Below, piece after piece: positions 12,201 to 26,237 of a stretch of DNA of 64,000 bases (position 1 is its first letter; each line of letters opens with the position of its first letter). Location of the stretch: the NCBI GenBank assembly GCA_964057225.1, contig OZ059900.1, forward strand, positions 24,133,638 through 24,197,637, in the 5' to 3' direction. The position numbers and the translations under genes are program-made. The notes beneath the pieces were generated by a model that was not told the DNA's origin, did not search any database, and saw nothing but the letters and a program-made list of their open reading frames with translations. The stretch comes from Auanema rhodensis (lineage: Eukaryota > Nematoda > Chromadorea > Rhabditida > Rhabditidae).

Positions 12201-13336
12201 TGAGAAATATTTTATTATGCTGGAAAACCAGTTTTTCGAAATTTCGCTGTAAACAAGGTTTTGACTTACGATTTCATGTGTTCAAACTCATGCAATGTCA
12301 ATGAAACCTAGCTCAAAATTGTTTGTACAACGTCTAGTTCCACTTTCACGACAAAAAAACAAGGGTTAGAAAATTAAGGAAATTAGCATATTCTGAGGGC
12401 ACGCCCCTTATGGCTAATATTGATTAAATCGATTTTTGTTCATATGAGTCGTCAAATGCAACGAATTTCAGCGTGTTACATACTAAAATGAAGCATTTTA
12501 CATGCTGAACACTAGAAAAATACAAAAACACAGTATTTCCCATGAGAAATATTTTATCATGCTGGAAAACCAGTTTTTGGAAATTTCGCTGTAAACAAGG
12601 TTTTGACTTACGATTTCATGTGTTCAAACTCATGCAATGTCAATGAAACCTAGCTCAAAATTGTTTGTACAACGTCTAGTTCCACTTTCACGACAAAAAA
12701 ACAAGGGTTAGAAAATTAAGGAAATTAGCATATTCTGAGGGCACGCCCCTTATGGCTAATATTGATTAAATCGATTTTTGTTCATATGAGTCGTCAAATG
12801 CAACGAATTTCAGCGTGTTACATACTAAAATGAAGCATTTTACATGCTGAACACTAGAAAAATACAAAAACACAGTATTTCCCATGAGAAATATTTTATT
12901 ATGCTGGAAAACCAGTTTTTGGAAATTTCGCTGTAAACAAGGTTTTGACTTACGATTTCATGTGTTCAAACTCATGCTATGTCAATGAAACCTAGCTCAA
13001 AATTGTTCGTACAACGTCTAGTTCCACTTTCACGACAAAAAAACAGGGGTTAGAAAATTAAGGAAATTAGCATATTCTGAGGGCACGCCCCTTATGGCTA
13101 ATATTGATTAAATCGATTTTTGTTCATATGAGTCGTCAAATGCAACGAATTTCAGCGTGTTACACACTAAAATGAAGCATTTCACATGCTGAACACTAGA
13201 AGAATACAAAAACACAGTATTTCCCATGAGAAATATTTTATTATGCTGGAAAACCAGTTTTTCGAAATTTCGCTGTAAACAAGGTTTTGACTTACGATTT
13301 CATGTGTTCAAACTCATGCAATGTCAATGAAACCTA
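9233..13336 (+). repeat. Trimeric higher-order repeat, period 1,026 bp, four units
   Basis: Three monomer types alternate. Type 1 has C14, G52, T171 and C248. Type 2 has T14, A52, T171 and T248. Type 3 has C14, G52, C171, a C in ATTTCAC, G208 and C269 (TTTTTCGAAA). Units start at 9233, 10259, 11285 and 12311. The fourth unit is mosaic, because its first monomer has T14/A52 joined to a type 1 right half. The type 3 monomer at 9917 carries private changes (CACTCT and CATATCAC). The same trio also occurs at 4446-5471 and 7523-8548 inside the 9-mer duplication, so the trimer is probably the older unit from which the 9-mer was built. Confidence 0.85.
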
Positions 13337-15388
13337 GCTCAAAATTGTTCGTACAACGTCTAGTTCCACTTTCACGACAAAAAAACAGGGGTTAGAAAAT
13401 TAAGGAAATTAGCATATTCTGAGGGCACGCCCCTTATGGCTAATATTGATTAAATCGATTTTTGTTCATATGAGTCGTCAAATGCAACGAATTTCAGCGT
13501 GTTACATACTAAAATGAAGCATTTTACATGCTGAACACTAGAAAAATACAAAAACACAGTATTTCCCATGAGAAATATTTTATCATGCTGGAAAACCAGT
13601 TTTTGGAAATTTCGCTGTAAACAAGGTTTTGACTTACGATTTCATGTGTTCAAACTCATGCAATGTCAATGAAACCTAGCTCAAAATTGTTCGTACAACG
13701 TCTAGTTCCACTTTCACGACAAAAAAACAGGGGTTAGAAAATTAAGGAAATTAGCATATTCTGAGGGCACGCCCCTTATGGCTAATATTGATTAAATCGA
13801 TTTTTGTTCATATGAGTCGTCAAATGCAACGAATTTCAGCGTGTTACAAACTAAAATGAAGCATTTTACATGCTGAACACTAGAAAAATACAAAAACACA
13901 GTATTTCCCATGAGAAATATTTTATTATGCTGGAAAACCAGTTTTTGGAAATTTCGCTGTAAACAAGGTTTTGACTTACGATTTCATGTGTTCAAACTCA
14001 TGCAATGTCAATGAAACCTAGCTCAAAATTGTTCGTACAACGTCTAGTTCCACTTTCACGACAAAAAAACAGGGGTTAGAAAATTAAGGAAATTAGCATA
14101 TTCTGAGGGCACGCCCCTTATGGCTAATATTGATTAAATCGATTTTTGTTCATATGAGTCGTCAAATGCAACGAATTTCAGCGTGTTACATACTAAAATG
14201 AAGCATTTTACATGCTGAACACTAGAAAAATACAAAAACACAGTATTTCCCATGAGAAATATTTTATCATGCTGGAAAACCAGTTTTTGGAAATTTCGCT
14301 GTAAACAAGGTTTTGACTTACGATTTCATGTGTTCAAACTCATGCAATGTCAATGAAACCTAGCTCAAAATTGTTCGTACAACGTCTAGTTCCACTTTCA
14401 CGACAAAAAAACAGGGGTTAGAAAATTAAGGAAATTAGCATATTCTGAGGGCACGCCCCTTATGGCTAATATTGATTAAATCGATTTTTGTTCATATGAG
14501 TCGTCAAATGCAACGAATTTCAGCGTGTTACATACTAAAATGAAGCATTTTACATGCTGAACACTAGAAGAATACAAAAACACAGTATTTCCCATGAGAA
14601 ATATTTTATTATGCTGGAAAACCAGTTTTTGGAAATTTCGCTGTAAACAAGGTTTTGACTTACGATTTCATGTGTTCAAACTCATGCAATGTCAATGAAA
14701 CCTAGCTCAAAATTGTTCGTACAACGTCTAGTTCCACTTTCACGACAAAAAAACAGGGGTTAGAAAATTAAGGAAATTAGCATATTCTGAGGGCACGCCC
14801 CTTATGGCTAATATTGATTAAATCGATTTTTGTTCATATGAGTCGTCAAATGCAACGAATTTCAGCGTGTTACATACTAAAATGAAGCATTTTACATGCT
14901 GAACACTAGAAAAATACAAAAACACAGTATTTCCCATGAGAAATATTTTATTATGCTGGAAAACCAGTTTTTGGAAATTTCGCTGTAAACAAGGTTTTGA
15001 CTTACGATTTCATGTGTTCAAACTCATGCAATGTCAATGAAACCTAGCTCAAAATTGTTCGTACAACGTCTAGTTCCACTTTCACGACAAAAAAACAGGG
15101 GTTAGAAAATTAAAAAAATTAGCATATTCTGAGGGCACGCCCCTTATGGCTAATATTGATTAAATCGATTTTTGTTCATATGAGTCGTCAAATGCAACGA
15201 ATTTCAGCGTGTTACATACTAAAATGAAGCATTTTACATGCTGAACACTAGAAAAATACAAAAACACAGTATTTCCCATGAGAAATATTTTATTATGCTG
15301 GAAAACCAGTTTTTGGAAATTTCGCTGTAAACAAGGTTTTGACTTACGATTTCATGTGTTCAAACTCATGCAATGTCAATGAAACCTA

Positions 15389-18124
15389 GCTCAAAATTGT
15401 TCGTACAACGTCTAGTTCCACTTTCACGACAAAAAAACAGGGGTTAGAAAATTAAGGAAATTAGCATATTCTGAGGGCACGCCCCTTATGGCTAATATTG
15501 ATTAAATCGATTTTTGTTCATATGAGTCGTCAAATGCAACGAATTTCATCGTGTTACATACTAAAATGAAGCATTTCACATGCTGAACACTAGAAAAATA
15601 CAAAAACACAGTATTTCCCATGAGAAATATTTTATCATGCTGGAAAACCAGTTTTTGGAAATTTCGCTGTAAACAAGGTTTTGACTTACGATTTCATATG
15701 TTCAAACTCATGCAATGTCAATGAAACCTAGCTCAAAATTGTTTGTACAACGTCTAGTTCCACTTTCACGACAAAAAAACAAGGGTTAGAAAATTAAGGA
15801 AATTAGCATATTCTGAGGGCACGCCCCTTATGGCTAATATTGATTAAATCGATTTTTGTTCATATGAGTCGTCAAATGCAACGAATTTCAGCGTGTTACA
15901 AACTAAAATGAAGCATTTTACATGCTGAACACTAGAAAAATACAAAAACACAGTGTTTCCCATGAGAAATATTTTATTATGCTGGAAAACCAGTTTTTGG
16001 AAATTTCGCTGTAAACAAGGTTTTGACTTACGATTTCATGTGTTCAAACTCATGCAATGTCAATGAAACCTAGCTCAAAATTGTTCGTACAGCGTCTAGT
16101 TCCACTTTCACGACAAAAAAACAGGGGTTAGAAAATTAAGGAAATTAGCATATTCTGAGGGCACGCCCCTTATGGCTAATATTGATTAAATCGATTTTTG
16201 TTCATATGAGTCGTCAAATGCAACGAATTTCAGCGTGTTACATACTAAAATGAAGCATTTTACATGCTGAACACTAGAAAAATACAAAAACACAGTATTT
16301 CCCATGAGAAATATTTTATTATGCTGGAAAACCAGTTTTTGGAAATTTCGCTGTAAACAAGGTTTTGACTTACGATTTCATGTGTTCAAACTCATGCAAT
16401 GTCAATGAAACCTAGCTCAAAATTGTTCGTACAACGTCTAGTTCCACTTTCACGACAAAAAAACAGGGGTTAGAAAATTAAGGAAATTAGCATATTCTGA
16501 GGGCACGCCCCTTATGGCTAATATTGATTAAATCGATTTTTGTTCATATGAGTCGTCAAATGCAACGAATTTCAGCGTGTTACATACTAAAATGAAGCAT
16601 TTTACATGCTGAACACTAGAAAAATACAAAAACACAGTATTTCCCATGAGAAATATTTTATTATGCTGGAAAACCAGTTTTTGGAAATTTCGCTGTAAAC
16701 AAGGTTTTGACTTACGATTTCATGTGTTCAAACTCATGCAATGTCAATGAAACCTAGCTCAAAATTGTTCGTACAACGTCTAGTTCCACTTTCACGACAA
16801 AAAAACAGGGGTTAGAAAATTAAGGAAATTAGCATATTCTGAGGGCACGCCCCTTATGGCTAATATTGATTAAATCGATTTTTGTTCATATGAGTCATCA
16901 AATGCAACGAATTTCATCGTGTTACATACTAAAATGAAGCATTTTACATGCTGAACACTAGAAAAAAACAAAAACACAGTATTTCCCATGAGAAATATTT
17001 TATCATGCTGGAAAACCAGTTTTTGGAAATTTCGCTGTAAACAAGGTTTTGACTTACGATTTCATATGTTCAAACTCATGCAATGTCAATGAAACCTAGC
17101 TCAAAATTGTTTGTACAACGTCTAGTTCCACTTTCACGACAAAAAAACAAGGGTTAGAAAATTAAGGAAATTAGCATATTCTGAGGGCACGCCCCTTATG
17201 GCTAATATTGATTAAATCGATTTTTGTTCATATGAGTCGTCAAATGCAACGAATTTCAGCGTGTTACATACTAAAATGAAGCATTTTACATGCTGAACAC
17301 TAGAAAAATACAAAAACACAGTATTTCCCATGAGAAATATTTTATTATGCTGGAAAACCAGTTTTTGGAAATTTCGCTGTAAACAAGGTTTTGACTTACG
17401 ATTTCATGTGTTCAAACTCATGCAATGTCAATGAAACCTAGCTCAAAATTGTTCGTACAACGTCTAGTTCCACTTTCACGACAAAAAAACAGGGGTTAGA
17501 AAATTAAGGAAATTAGCATATTCTGAGGGCACGCCCCTTATGGCTAATATTGATTAAATCGATTTTTGTTCATATGAGTCGTCAAATGCAACGAATTTCA
17601 GCGTGTTACATACTAAAATGAAGCATTTTACATGCTGAACACTAGAAAAATACAAAAACACAGTATTTCCCATGAGAAATATTTTATTATGCTGGAAAAC
17701 CAGTTTTTGGAAATTTCGCTGTAAACAAGGTTTTGACTTACGATTTCATGTGTTCAAACTCATGCAATGTCAATGAAACCTAGCTCAAAATTGTTCGTAC
17801 AACGTCTAGTTCCACTTTCACGACAAAAAAACAGGGGTTAGAAAATTAAAAAAATTAGCATATTCTGAGGGCACGCCCCTTATGGCTAATATTGATTAAA
17901 TCGATTTTTGTTCATATGAGTCGTCAAATGCAACGAATTTCAGCGTGTTACATACTAAAACGAAGCATTTTACATGCTGAACACTAGAAAAATACAAAAA
18001 CACAGTATTTCCCATGAGAAATATTTTATTATGCTGGAAAACCAGTTTTTGGAAATTTCGCTGTAAACAAGGTTTTGACTTACGATTTCATGTGTTCAAA
18101 CTCATGCAATGTCAATGAAACCTA
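15389..18124 (+). repeat. Tetramer-like higher-order repeat, period 1,368 bp, two units
   Basis: The monomers at 15389 and 16757 share two rare changes, TTTCATCG for TTTCAGCG and TTTCATATG for TTTCATGTG. Each is followed by a T14/A52 monomer. The second unit has drifted or been patched: its first monomer has GTCATC and GAAAAAAAC, its second lacks the A171 and CAGTG markers of 15731, and its fourth (17783) has TTAAAAAAATT, shared with 15047 eight monomers upstream. A duplication followed by exchange with neighbours explains this, but the order of events is not certain. Confidence 0.65.
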
Positions 18125-21100
18125 GCTCAAAATTGTTCGTACAACGTCTAGTTCCACTTTCACGACAAAAAAACAGGGGTTAGAAAATTAAGGAAATTAG
18201 CATATTCTGAGGGCACGCCCCTTATGGCTAATATTGATTAAATCGATTTTTGTTCATATGAGTCGTCAAATGCAACGAATTTCAGCGTGTTACATACTAA
18301 AATGAAGCATTTTACATGCTGAACACTAGAAAAATACAAAAACACAGTATTTCCCATGAGAAATATTTTATTATGCTGGAAAACCAGTTTTTGGAAATTT
18401 CGCTGTAAACAAGGTTTTGACTTACGATTTCATGTGTTCAAACTCATGCAATGTCAATGAAACCTAGCTCAAAATTGTTCGTACAACGTCTAGTTCCACT
18501 TTCACGACAAAAAAACAGGGGTTAGAAAATTAAGGAAATTAGCATATTCTGAGGGCACGCCCCTTATGGCTAATATTGATTAAATCGATTTTTGTTCATA
18601 TGAGTCGTCAAATGCAACGAATTTCAGCGTGTTACATACTAAAATGAAGCATTTTACATGCTGAACACTAGAAGAATACAAAAACACAGTATTTCCCATG
18701 AGAAATATTTTATTATGCTGGAAAACCAGTTTTTGGAAATTTCGCTGTAAACAAGGTTTTGACTTACGATTTCATGTGTTCAAACTCATGCAATGTCAAT
18801 GAAACCTAGCTCAAAATTGTTCGTACAACGTCTAGTTCCACTTTCACGACAAAAAAACAGGGGTTAGAAAATTAAGGAAATTAGCATATTCTGAGGGCAC
18901 GCCCCTTATGGCTAATATTGATTAAATCGATTTTTGTTCATATGAGTCGTCAAATGCAACGAATTTCAGCGTGTTACATACTAAAATGAAGCATTTTACA
19001 TGCTGAACACTAGAAAAATACAAAAACACAGTATTTCCCATGAGAAATATTTTATCATGCTGGAAAACCAGTTTTTGGAAATTTTGCTGTAAACAAGGTT
19101 TTGACTTACGATTTCATGTGTTCAAACTCATGCAATGTCAATGAAACCTAGCTCAAAATTGTTTGTACAACGTCTAGTTCCACTTTCACGACAAAAAAAC
19201 AAGGGTTAGAAAATTAAGGAAATTAGCATATTCTGAGGGCACGCCCCTTATGGCTAATATTGATTAAATCGATTTTTGTTCATATGAGTCGTCAAATGCA
19301 ACGAATTTCAGCGTGTTACATACTAAAATGAAGCATTTTACATGCTGAACACTAGAAAAATACAAAAACACAGTATTTCCCATGAGAAATATTTTATTAT
19401 GCTGGAAAACCAGTTTTTGGAAATTTCGCTGTAAACAAGGTTTTGACTTACGGTTTCATGTGTTCAAACTCATGGAATGTCAATGAAACCTAGCTCAAAA
19501 TTGTTCGTACAACGTCTAGTTCCACTTTCACGACAAAAAAACAGGGGTTAGAAAATTAAGGAAATTAGCATATTCTGAGGGCACGCCCCTTATGGCTAAT
19601 ATTGATTAAATCGATTTTTGTTCATATGAGTCGTCAAATGCAACGAATTTCAGCGTGTTACACACTAAAATGAAGCATTTTACATGCTGAACACTAGAAG
19701 AATACAAAAACACAGTATTTCCCATGAGAAATATTTTATTATGCTGGAAAACCAGTTTTTCGAAATTTCGCTGTAAACAAGGTTTTGACTTACGATTTCA
19801 TGTGTTCAAACTCATGCAATGTCAATGAAACCTAGCTCAAAATTGTTTGTACAACGTCTAGTTCCACTTTCACGACAAAAAAACAGGGGTTAGAAAATTA
19901 AGGAAATTAGCATATTCTGAGGGCACGCCCCTTATGGCTAATATTGATTAAATCGATTTTTGTTCATATGAGTCGTCAAATGCAACGAATTTCAGCGTGT
20001 TACATACTAAAATGAAGCATTTTACATGCTGAACACTAGAAGAATACAAAAACACAGTATTTCCCATGAGAAATATTTTATTATGCTGGAAAACCAGTTT
20101 TTGGAAATTTCGCTGTAAACAAGGTTTTGACTTACGATTTCATGTGTTCAAACTCATGCAATGTCAATGAAACCTAGCTCAAAATTGTTCGTACAACGTC
20201 TAGTTCCACTTTCACGACAAAAAAACAGGGGTTAGAAAATTAAGGAAATTAGCATATTCTGAGGGCACGCCCCTTATGGCTAATATTGATTAAATCGATT
20301 TTTGTTCATATGAGTCGTCAAATGCAACGAATTTCAGCGTGTTACATACTAAAATGAAGCATTTTACATGCTGAACACTAGAAAAATACAAAAACACAGT
20401 ATTTCCCATGAGAAATATTTTATTATGCTGGAAAACCAGTTTTTGGAAATTTCGCTGTAAACAAGGTTTTGACTTACGATTTCATGTGTTCAAACTCATG
20501 CAATGTCAATGAAACCTAGCTCAAAATTGTTCGTACAACGTCTAGTTCCACTTTCACGACAAAAAAACAGGGGTTAGAAAATTAAGGAAATTAGCATATT
20601 CTGAGGGCACGCCCCTTATGGCTAATATTGATTAAATCGATTTTTGTTCATATGAGTCGTCAAATGCAACGAATTTCAGCGTGTTACACACTAAAATGAA
20701 GCATTTTACATGCTGAACACTAGAAGAATACAAAAACACAGTATTTCCCATGAGAAATATTTTATTATGCTGGAAAACCAGTTTTTGGAAATTTCGCTGT
20801 AAACAAGGTTTTGACTTACGATTTCATGTGTTCAAACTCATGCAATGTCAATGAAACCTAGCTCAAAATTGTTCGTACAACGTCTAGTTCCACTTTCACG
20901 ACAAAAAAACAGGGGTTAGAAAATTAAGGAAATTAGCATATTCTGAGGGCACGCCCCTTATGGCTAATATTGATTAAATCGATTTTTGTTCATATGAGTC
21001 GTCAAATGCAACGAATTTCAGCGTGTTACATACTAAAATGAAGCATTTTACATGCTGAACACTAGAAAAATACAAAAACACAGTATTTCCCATGAGAAAT

Positions 21101-22781
21101 ATTTTATTATGCTGGAAAACCAGTTTTTGGAAATTTCGCTGTAAACAAGGTTTTGACTTACGATTTCATGTGTTCAAACTCATGCAATGTCAATGAAACC
21201 TAGCTCAAAATTGTTTGTACAACGTCTAGTTCCACTTTCACGACAAAAAAACAAGGGTTAGAAAATTAAGGAAATTAGCATATTCTGAGGGCACGCCCCT
21301 TATGGCTAATATTGATTAAATCGATTTTTGTTCATATGAGTCGTCAAATGCAATGAATTTCAGCGTGTTACATACTAAAATGAAGCATTTTACATGCTGA
21401 ACACTAGAAAAATACAAAAACACAGTATTTCCCATGAGAAATATTTTATTATGCTGGAAAACCAGTTTTTGGAAATTTCGCTGTAAACAAGGTTTTGACT
21501 TACGATTTCATGTGTTCAAACTCATGCAATGTCAATGAAACCTAGCTCAAAATTGTTCGTACAACGTCTAGTTCCACTTTCACGACAAAAAAACAGGGGT
21601 TAGAAAATTAAGGAAATTAGCATATTCTGAGGGCACGCCCCTTATGGCTAATATTGATTAAATCGATTTTTGTTCATATGAGTCGTCAAATGCAACGAAT
21701 TTCAGCGTGTTACATACTAAAATGAAGCATTTTACATGCTGAACACTAGAAGAATACAAAAACACAGTATTTCCCATGAGAAATATTTTATTATGCTGGA
21801 AAACCAGTTTTTGGAAATTTCGCTGTAAACAAGGTTTTGACTTACGATTTCATGTGTTCAAACTCATGCAATGTCAATGAAACCTAGCTCAAAATTGTTC
21901 GTACAACGTCTAGTTCCACTTTCACGACAAAAAAACAGGGGTTAGAAAATTAAGGAAATTAGCATATTCTGAGGGCACGCCCCTTATGGCTAATATTGAT
22001 TAAATCGATTTTTGTTCATATGAGTCGTCAAATGCAACGAATTTCAGCGTGTTACATACTAAAATGAAGCATTTTACATGCTGAACACTAGAAAAATACA
22101 AAAACACAGTATTTCCCATGAGAAATATTTTATCATGCTGGAAAACCAGTTTTTGGAAATTTCGCTGTAAACAAGGTTTTGACTTACGATTTCATGTGTT
22201 CAAACTCATGCAATGTCAATGAAACCTAGCTCAAAATTGTTTGTACAACGTCTATTTCCACTTTCACGACAAAAAAACAAGGGTTAGAAAATTAAGGAAA
22301 TTAGCATATTCTGAGGGCACGCCCCTTATGGCTAATATTGATTAAATCGATTTTTGTTCATATGAGTCGTCAAATGCAACGAATTTCAGCGTGTTACATA
22401 CTAAAATGAAGCATTTTACATGCTGAACACTAGAAAAAAACAAAAACACAGTATTTCCCATGAGAAATATTTTATTATGCTGGAAAACCAGTTTTTGGAA
22501 ATTTCGCTGTAAACAAGGTTTTGACTTACGATTTCATGTGTTCAAACTCATGCAATGTCAATGAAACCTAGCTCAAAATTGTTTGTACAACGTCTAGTTC
22601 CACTTTCACGACAAAAAAACAAGGGTTAGAAAATTAAGGAAATTAGCATATTCTGAGGGCACGCCCCTTATGGCTAATATTGATTAAATCGATTTTTGTT
22701 CATATGAGTCGTCAAATGCAACGAATTTCAGCGTGTTACATACTAAAATGAAGCATTTTACATGCTGAACACTAGAAAAAA

Positions 22782-25700
22782 ACAAAAACACAGTATTTCC
22801 CATGAGAAATATTTTATTATGCTGGAAAACCAGTTTTTGGAAATTTCGCTGTAAACAAGGTTTTGACTTACGATTTCATGTGTTCAAACTCATGCAATGT
22901 CAATGAAACCTAGCTCAAAATTGTTCGTACAACGTCTAGTTCCACTTTCACGACAAAAAAACAGGGGTTAGAAAATTAAGGAAATTAGCATATTCTGAGG
23001 GCACGCCCCTTATGGCTAATATTGATTAAATCGATTTTTGTTCATATGAGTCGTCAAATGCAACGAATTTCAGCGTGTTACATACTAAAATGAAGCATTT
23101 TACATGCTGAACACTAGAAAAATACAAAAACACAGTATTTCCCATGAGAAATATTTTATTATGCTGGAAAACCAGTTTTTGGAAATTTCGCTGTAAACAA
23201 GGTTTTGACTTACGATTTCATGTGTTCAAACTCATGCAATGTCAATGAAACCTAGCTCAAAATTGTTCGTACAACGTCTAGTTCCACTTTCACGACAAAA
23301 AAACAGGGGTTAGAAAATTAAGGAAATTAGCATATTCTGAGGTCACGCCCCTTATGGCTAATATTGATTAAATCGATTTTTGTTCATATGAGTCGTCAAA
23401 TGCAACGAATTTCAGCGTGTTACACACTAAAATGAAGCATTTTACATGCTGAACACTAGAAGAATACAAAAACACAGTATTTCCCATGAGAAATATTTTA
23501 TTATGCTGGAAAACCAGTTTTTGGAAATTTCGCTGTAAACAAGGTTTTGACTTACGATTTCATGTGTTCAAACTCATGCAATGTCAATGAAACCTAGCTC
23601 AAAATTGTTCGTACAACGTCTAGTTCCACTTTCACGACAAAAAAACAGGGGTTAGAAAATTAAGGAAATTAGCATATTCTGAGGGCACGCCCCTTATGGC
23701 TAATATTGATTAAATCGATTTTTGTTCATATGAGTCGTCAAATGCAACGAATTTCAGCGTGTTACATACTAAAATGAAGCATTTTACATGCTGAACACTA
23801 GAAAAATACAAAAACACAGTATTTCCCATGAGAAATATTTTATTATGCTGGAAAACCAGTTTTTGGAAATTTCGCTGTAAACAAGGTTTTGACTTACGAT
23901 TTCATGTGTTCAAACTCATGCAATGTCAATGAAACCTAGCTCAAAATTGTTCGTACAACGTCTAGTTCCACTTTCACGACAAAAAAACAGGGGTTAGAAA
24001 ATTAAGGAAATTAGCATATTCTGAGGGCACGCCCCTTATGGCTAATATTGATTAAATCGATTTTTGTTCATATGAGTCGTCAAATGCAACGAATTTCAGC
24101 GTGTTACACACTAAAATGAAGCATTTTACATGCTGAACACTAGAAGAATACAAAAACACAGTATTTCCCATGAGAAATATTTTATTATGCTGGAAAACCA
24201 GTTTTTGGAAATTTCGCTGTAAACAAGGTTTTGACTTACGATTTCATGTGTTCAAACTCATGCAATGTCAATGAAACCTAGCTCAAAATTGTTCGTACAA
24301 CGTCTAGTTCCACTTTCACGACAAAAAAACAGGGGTTAGAAAATTAAGGAAATTAGCATATTCTGAGGGCACGCCCCTTATGGCTAATATTGATTAAATC
24401 GATTTTTGTTCATATGAGTCGTCAAATGCAACGAATTTCAGCGTGTTACATACTAAAATGAAGCATTTTACATGCTGAACACTAGAAAAATACAAAAACA
24501 CAGTATTTCCCATGAGAAATATTTTATTATGCTGGAAAACCAGTTTTTGGAAATTTCGCTGTAAACAAGGTTTTGACTTACGATTTCATGTGTTCAAACT
24601 CATGCAATGTCAATGAAACCTAGCTCAAAATTGTTCGTACAACGTCTAGTTCCACTTTCACGACAAAAAAACAGGGGTTAGAAAATTAAGGAAATTAGCA
24701 TATTCTGAGGGCACGCCCCTTATGGCTAATATTGATTAAATCGATTTTTGTTCATATGAGTCGTCAAATGCAACGAATTTCAGCGTGTTACATACTAAAA
24801 TGAAGCATTTTACATGCTGAACACTAGAAAAATACAAAAACACAGTATTTCCCATGAGAAATATTTTATTATGCTGGAAAACCAGTTTTTGGAAATTTCG
24901 CTGTAAACAAGGTTTTGACTTACGATTTCATGTGTTCAAACTCATGCAATGTCAATGAAACCTAGCTCAAAATTGTTCGTACAACGTCTAGTTCCACTTT
25001 CACGACAAAAAAACAGGGGTTAGAAAATTAAGGAAATTAGCATATTCTGAGGTCACGCCCCTTATGGCTAATATTGATTAAATCGATTTTTGTTCATATG
25101 AGTCGTCAAATGCAACGAATTTCAGCGTGTTACACACTAAAATGAAGCATTTTACATGCTGAACACTAGAAGAATACAAAAACACAGTATTTCCCATGAG
25201 AAATATTTTATTATGCTGGAAAACCAGTTTTTGGAAATTTCGCTGTAAACAAGGTTTTGACTTACGATTTCATGTGTTCAAACTCATGCAATGTCAATGA
25301 AACCTAGCTCAAAATTGTTCGTACAACGTCTAGTTCCACTTTCACGACAAAAAAACAGGGGTTAGAAAATTAAGGAAATTAGCATATTCTGAGGGCACGC
25401 CCCTTATGGCTAATATTGATTAAATCGATTTTTGTTCATATGAGTCGTCAAATGCAACGAATTTCAGCGTGTTACATACTAAAATGAAGCATTTTACATG
25501 CTGAACACTAGAAAAATACAAAAACACAGTATTTCCCATGAGAAATATTTTATTATGCTGGAAAACCAGTTTTTGGAAATTTCGCTGTAAACAAGGTTTT
25601 GACTTACGATTTCATGTGTTCAAACTCATGCAATGTCAATGAAACCTAGCTCAAAATTGTTCGTACAACGTCTAGTTCCACTTTCACGACAAAAAAACAG

Positions 25701-26237
25701 GGGTTAGAAAATTAAGGAAATTAGCATATTCTGAGGGCACGCCCCTTATGGCTAATATTGATTAAATCGATTTTTGTTCATATGAGTCGTCAAATGCAAC
25801 GAATTTCAGCGTGTTACACACTAAAATGAAGCATTTTACATGCTGAACACTAGAAGAATACAAAAACACAGTATTTCCCATGAGAAATATTTTATTATGC
25901 TGGAAAACCAGTTTTTGGAAATTTCGCTGTAAACAAGGTTTTGACTTACGATTTCATGTGTTCAAACTCATGCAATGTCAATGAAACCTAGCTCAAAATT
26001 GTTCGTACAACGTCTAGTTCCACTTTCACGACAAAAAAACAGGGGTTAGAAAATTAAGGAAATTAGCATATTCTGAGGGCACGCCCCTTATGGCTAATAT
26101 TGATTAAATCGATTTTTGTTCATATGAGTCGTCAAATGCAACGAATTTCAGCGTGTTACATACTAAAATGAAGCATTTTACATGCTGAACACTAGAAAAA
26201 TACAAAAACACAGTATTTCCCATGAGAAATATTTTAT
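22782..26237 (+). repeat. Five-monomer tandem duplication, period 1,710 bp
   Basis: Bases 22782-24527 match 24492-26237 at an offset of 1,710 bp (5 x 342). The diagnostic marker is CTGAGGTCACG in place of CTGAGGGCACG, found only at about 23337 and 25047 in the window, in monomers that also carry C171 and G208. The flanking monomers repeat in the same order (plain, C171/G208, plain). On the left the match ends at the A-for-T change of 22781 and on the right at T248 versus C248. The overlap of the two match intervals, 24492-24527, lies in a chimeric monomer. Confidence 0.88.
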
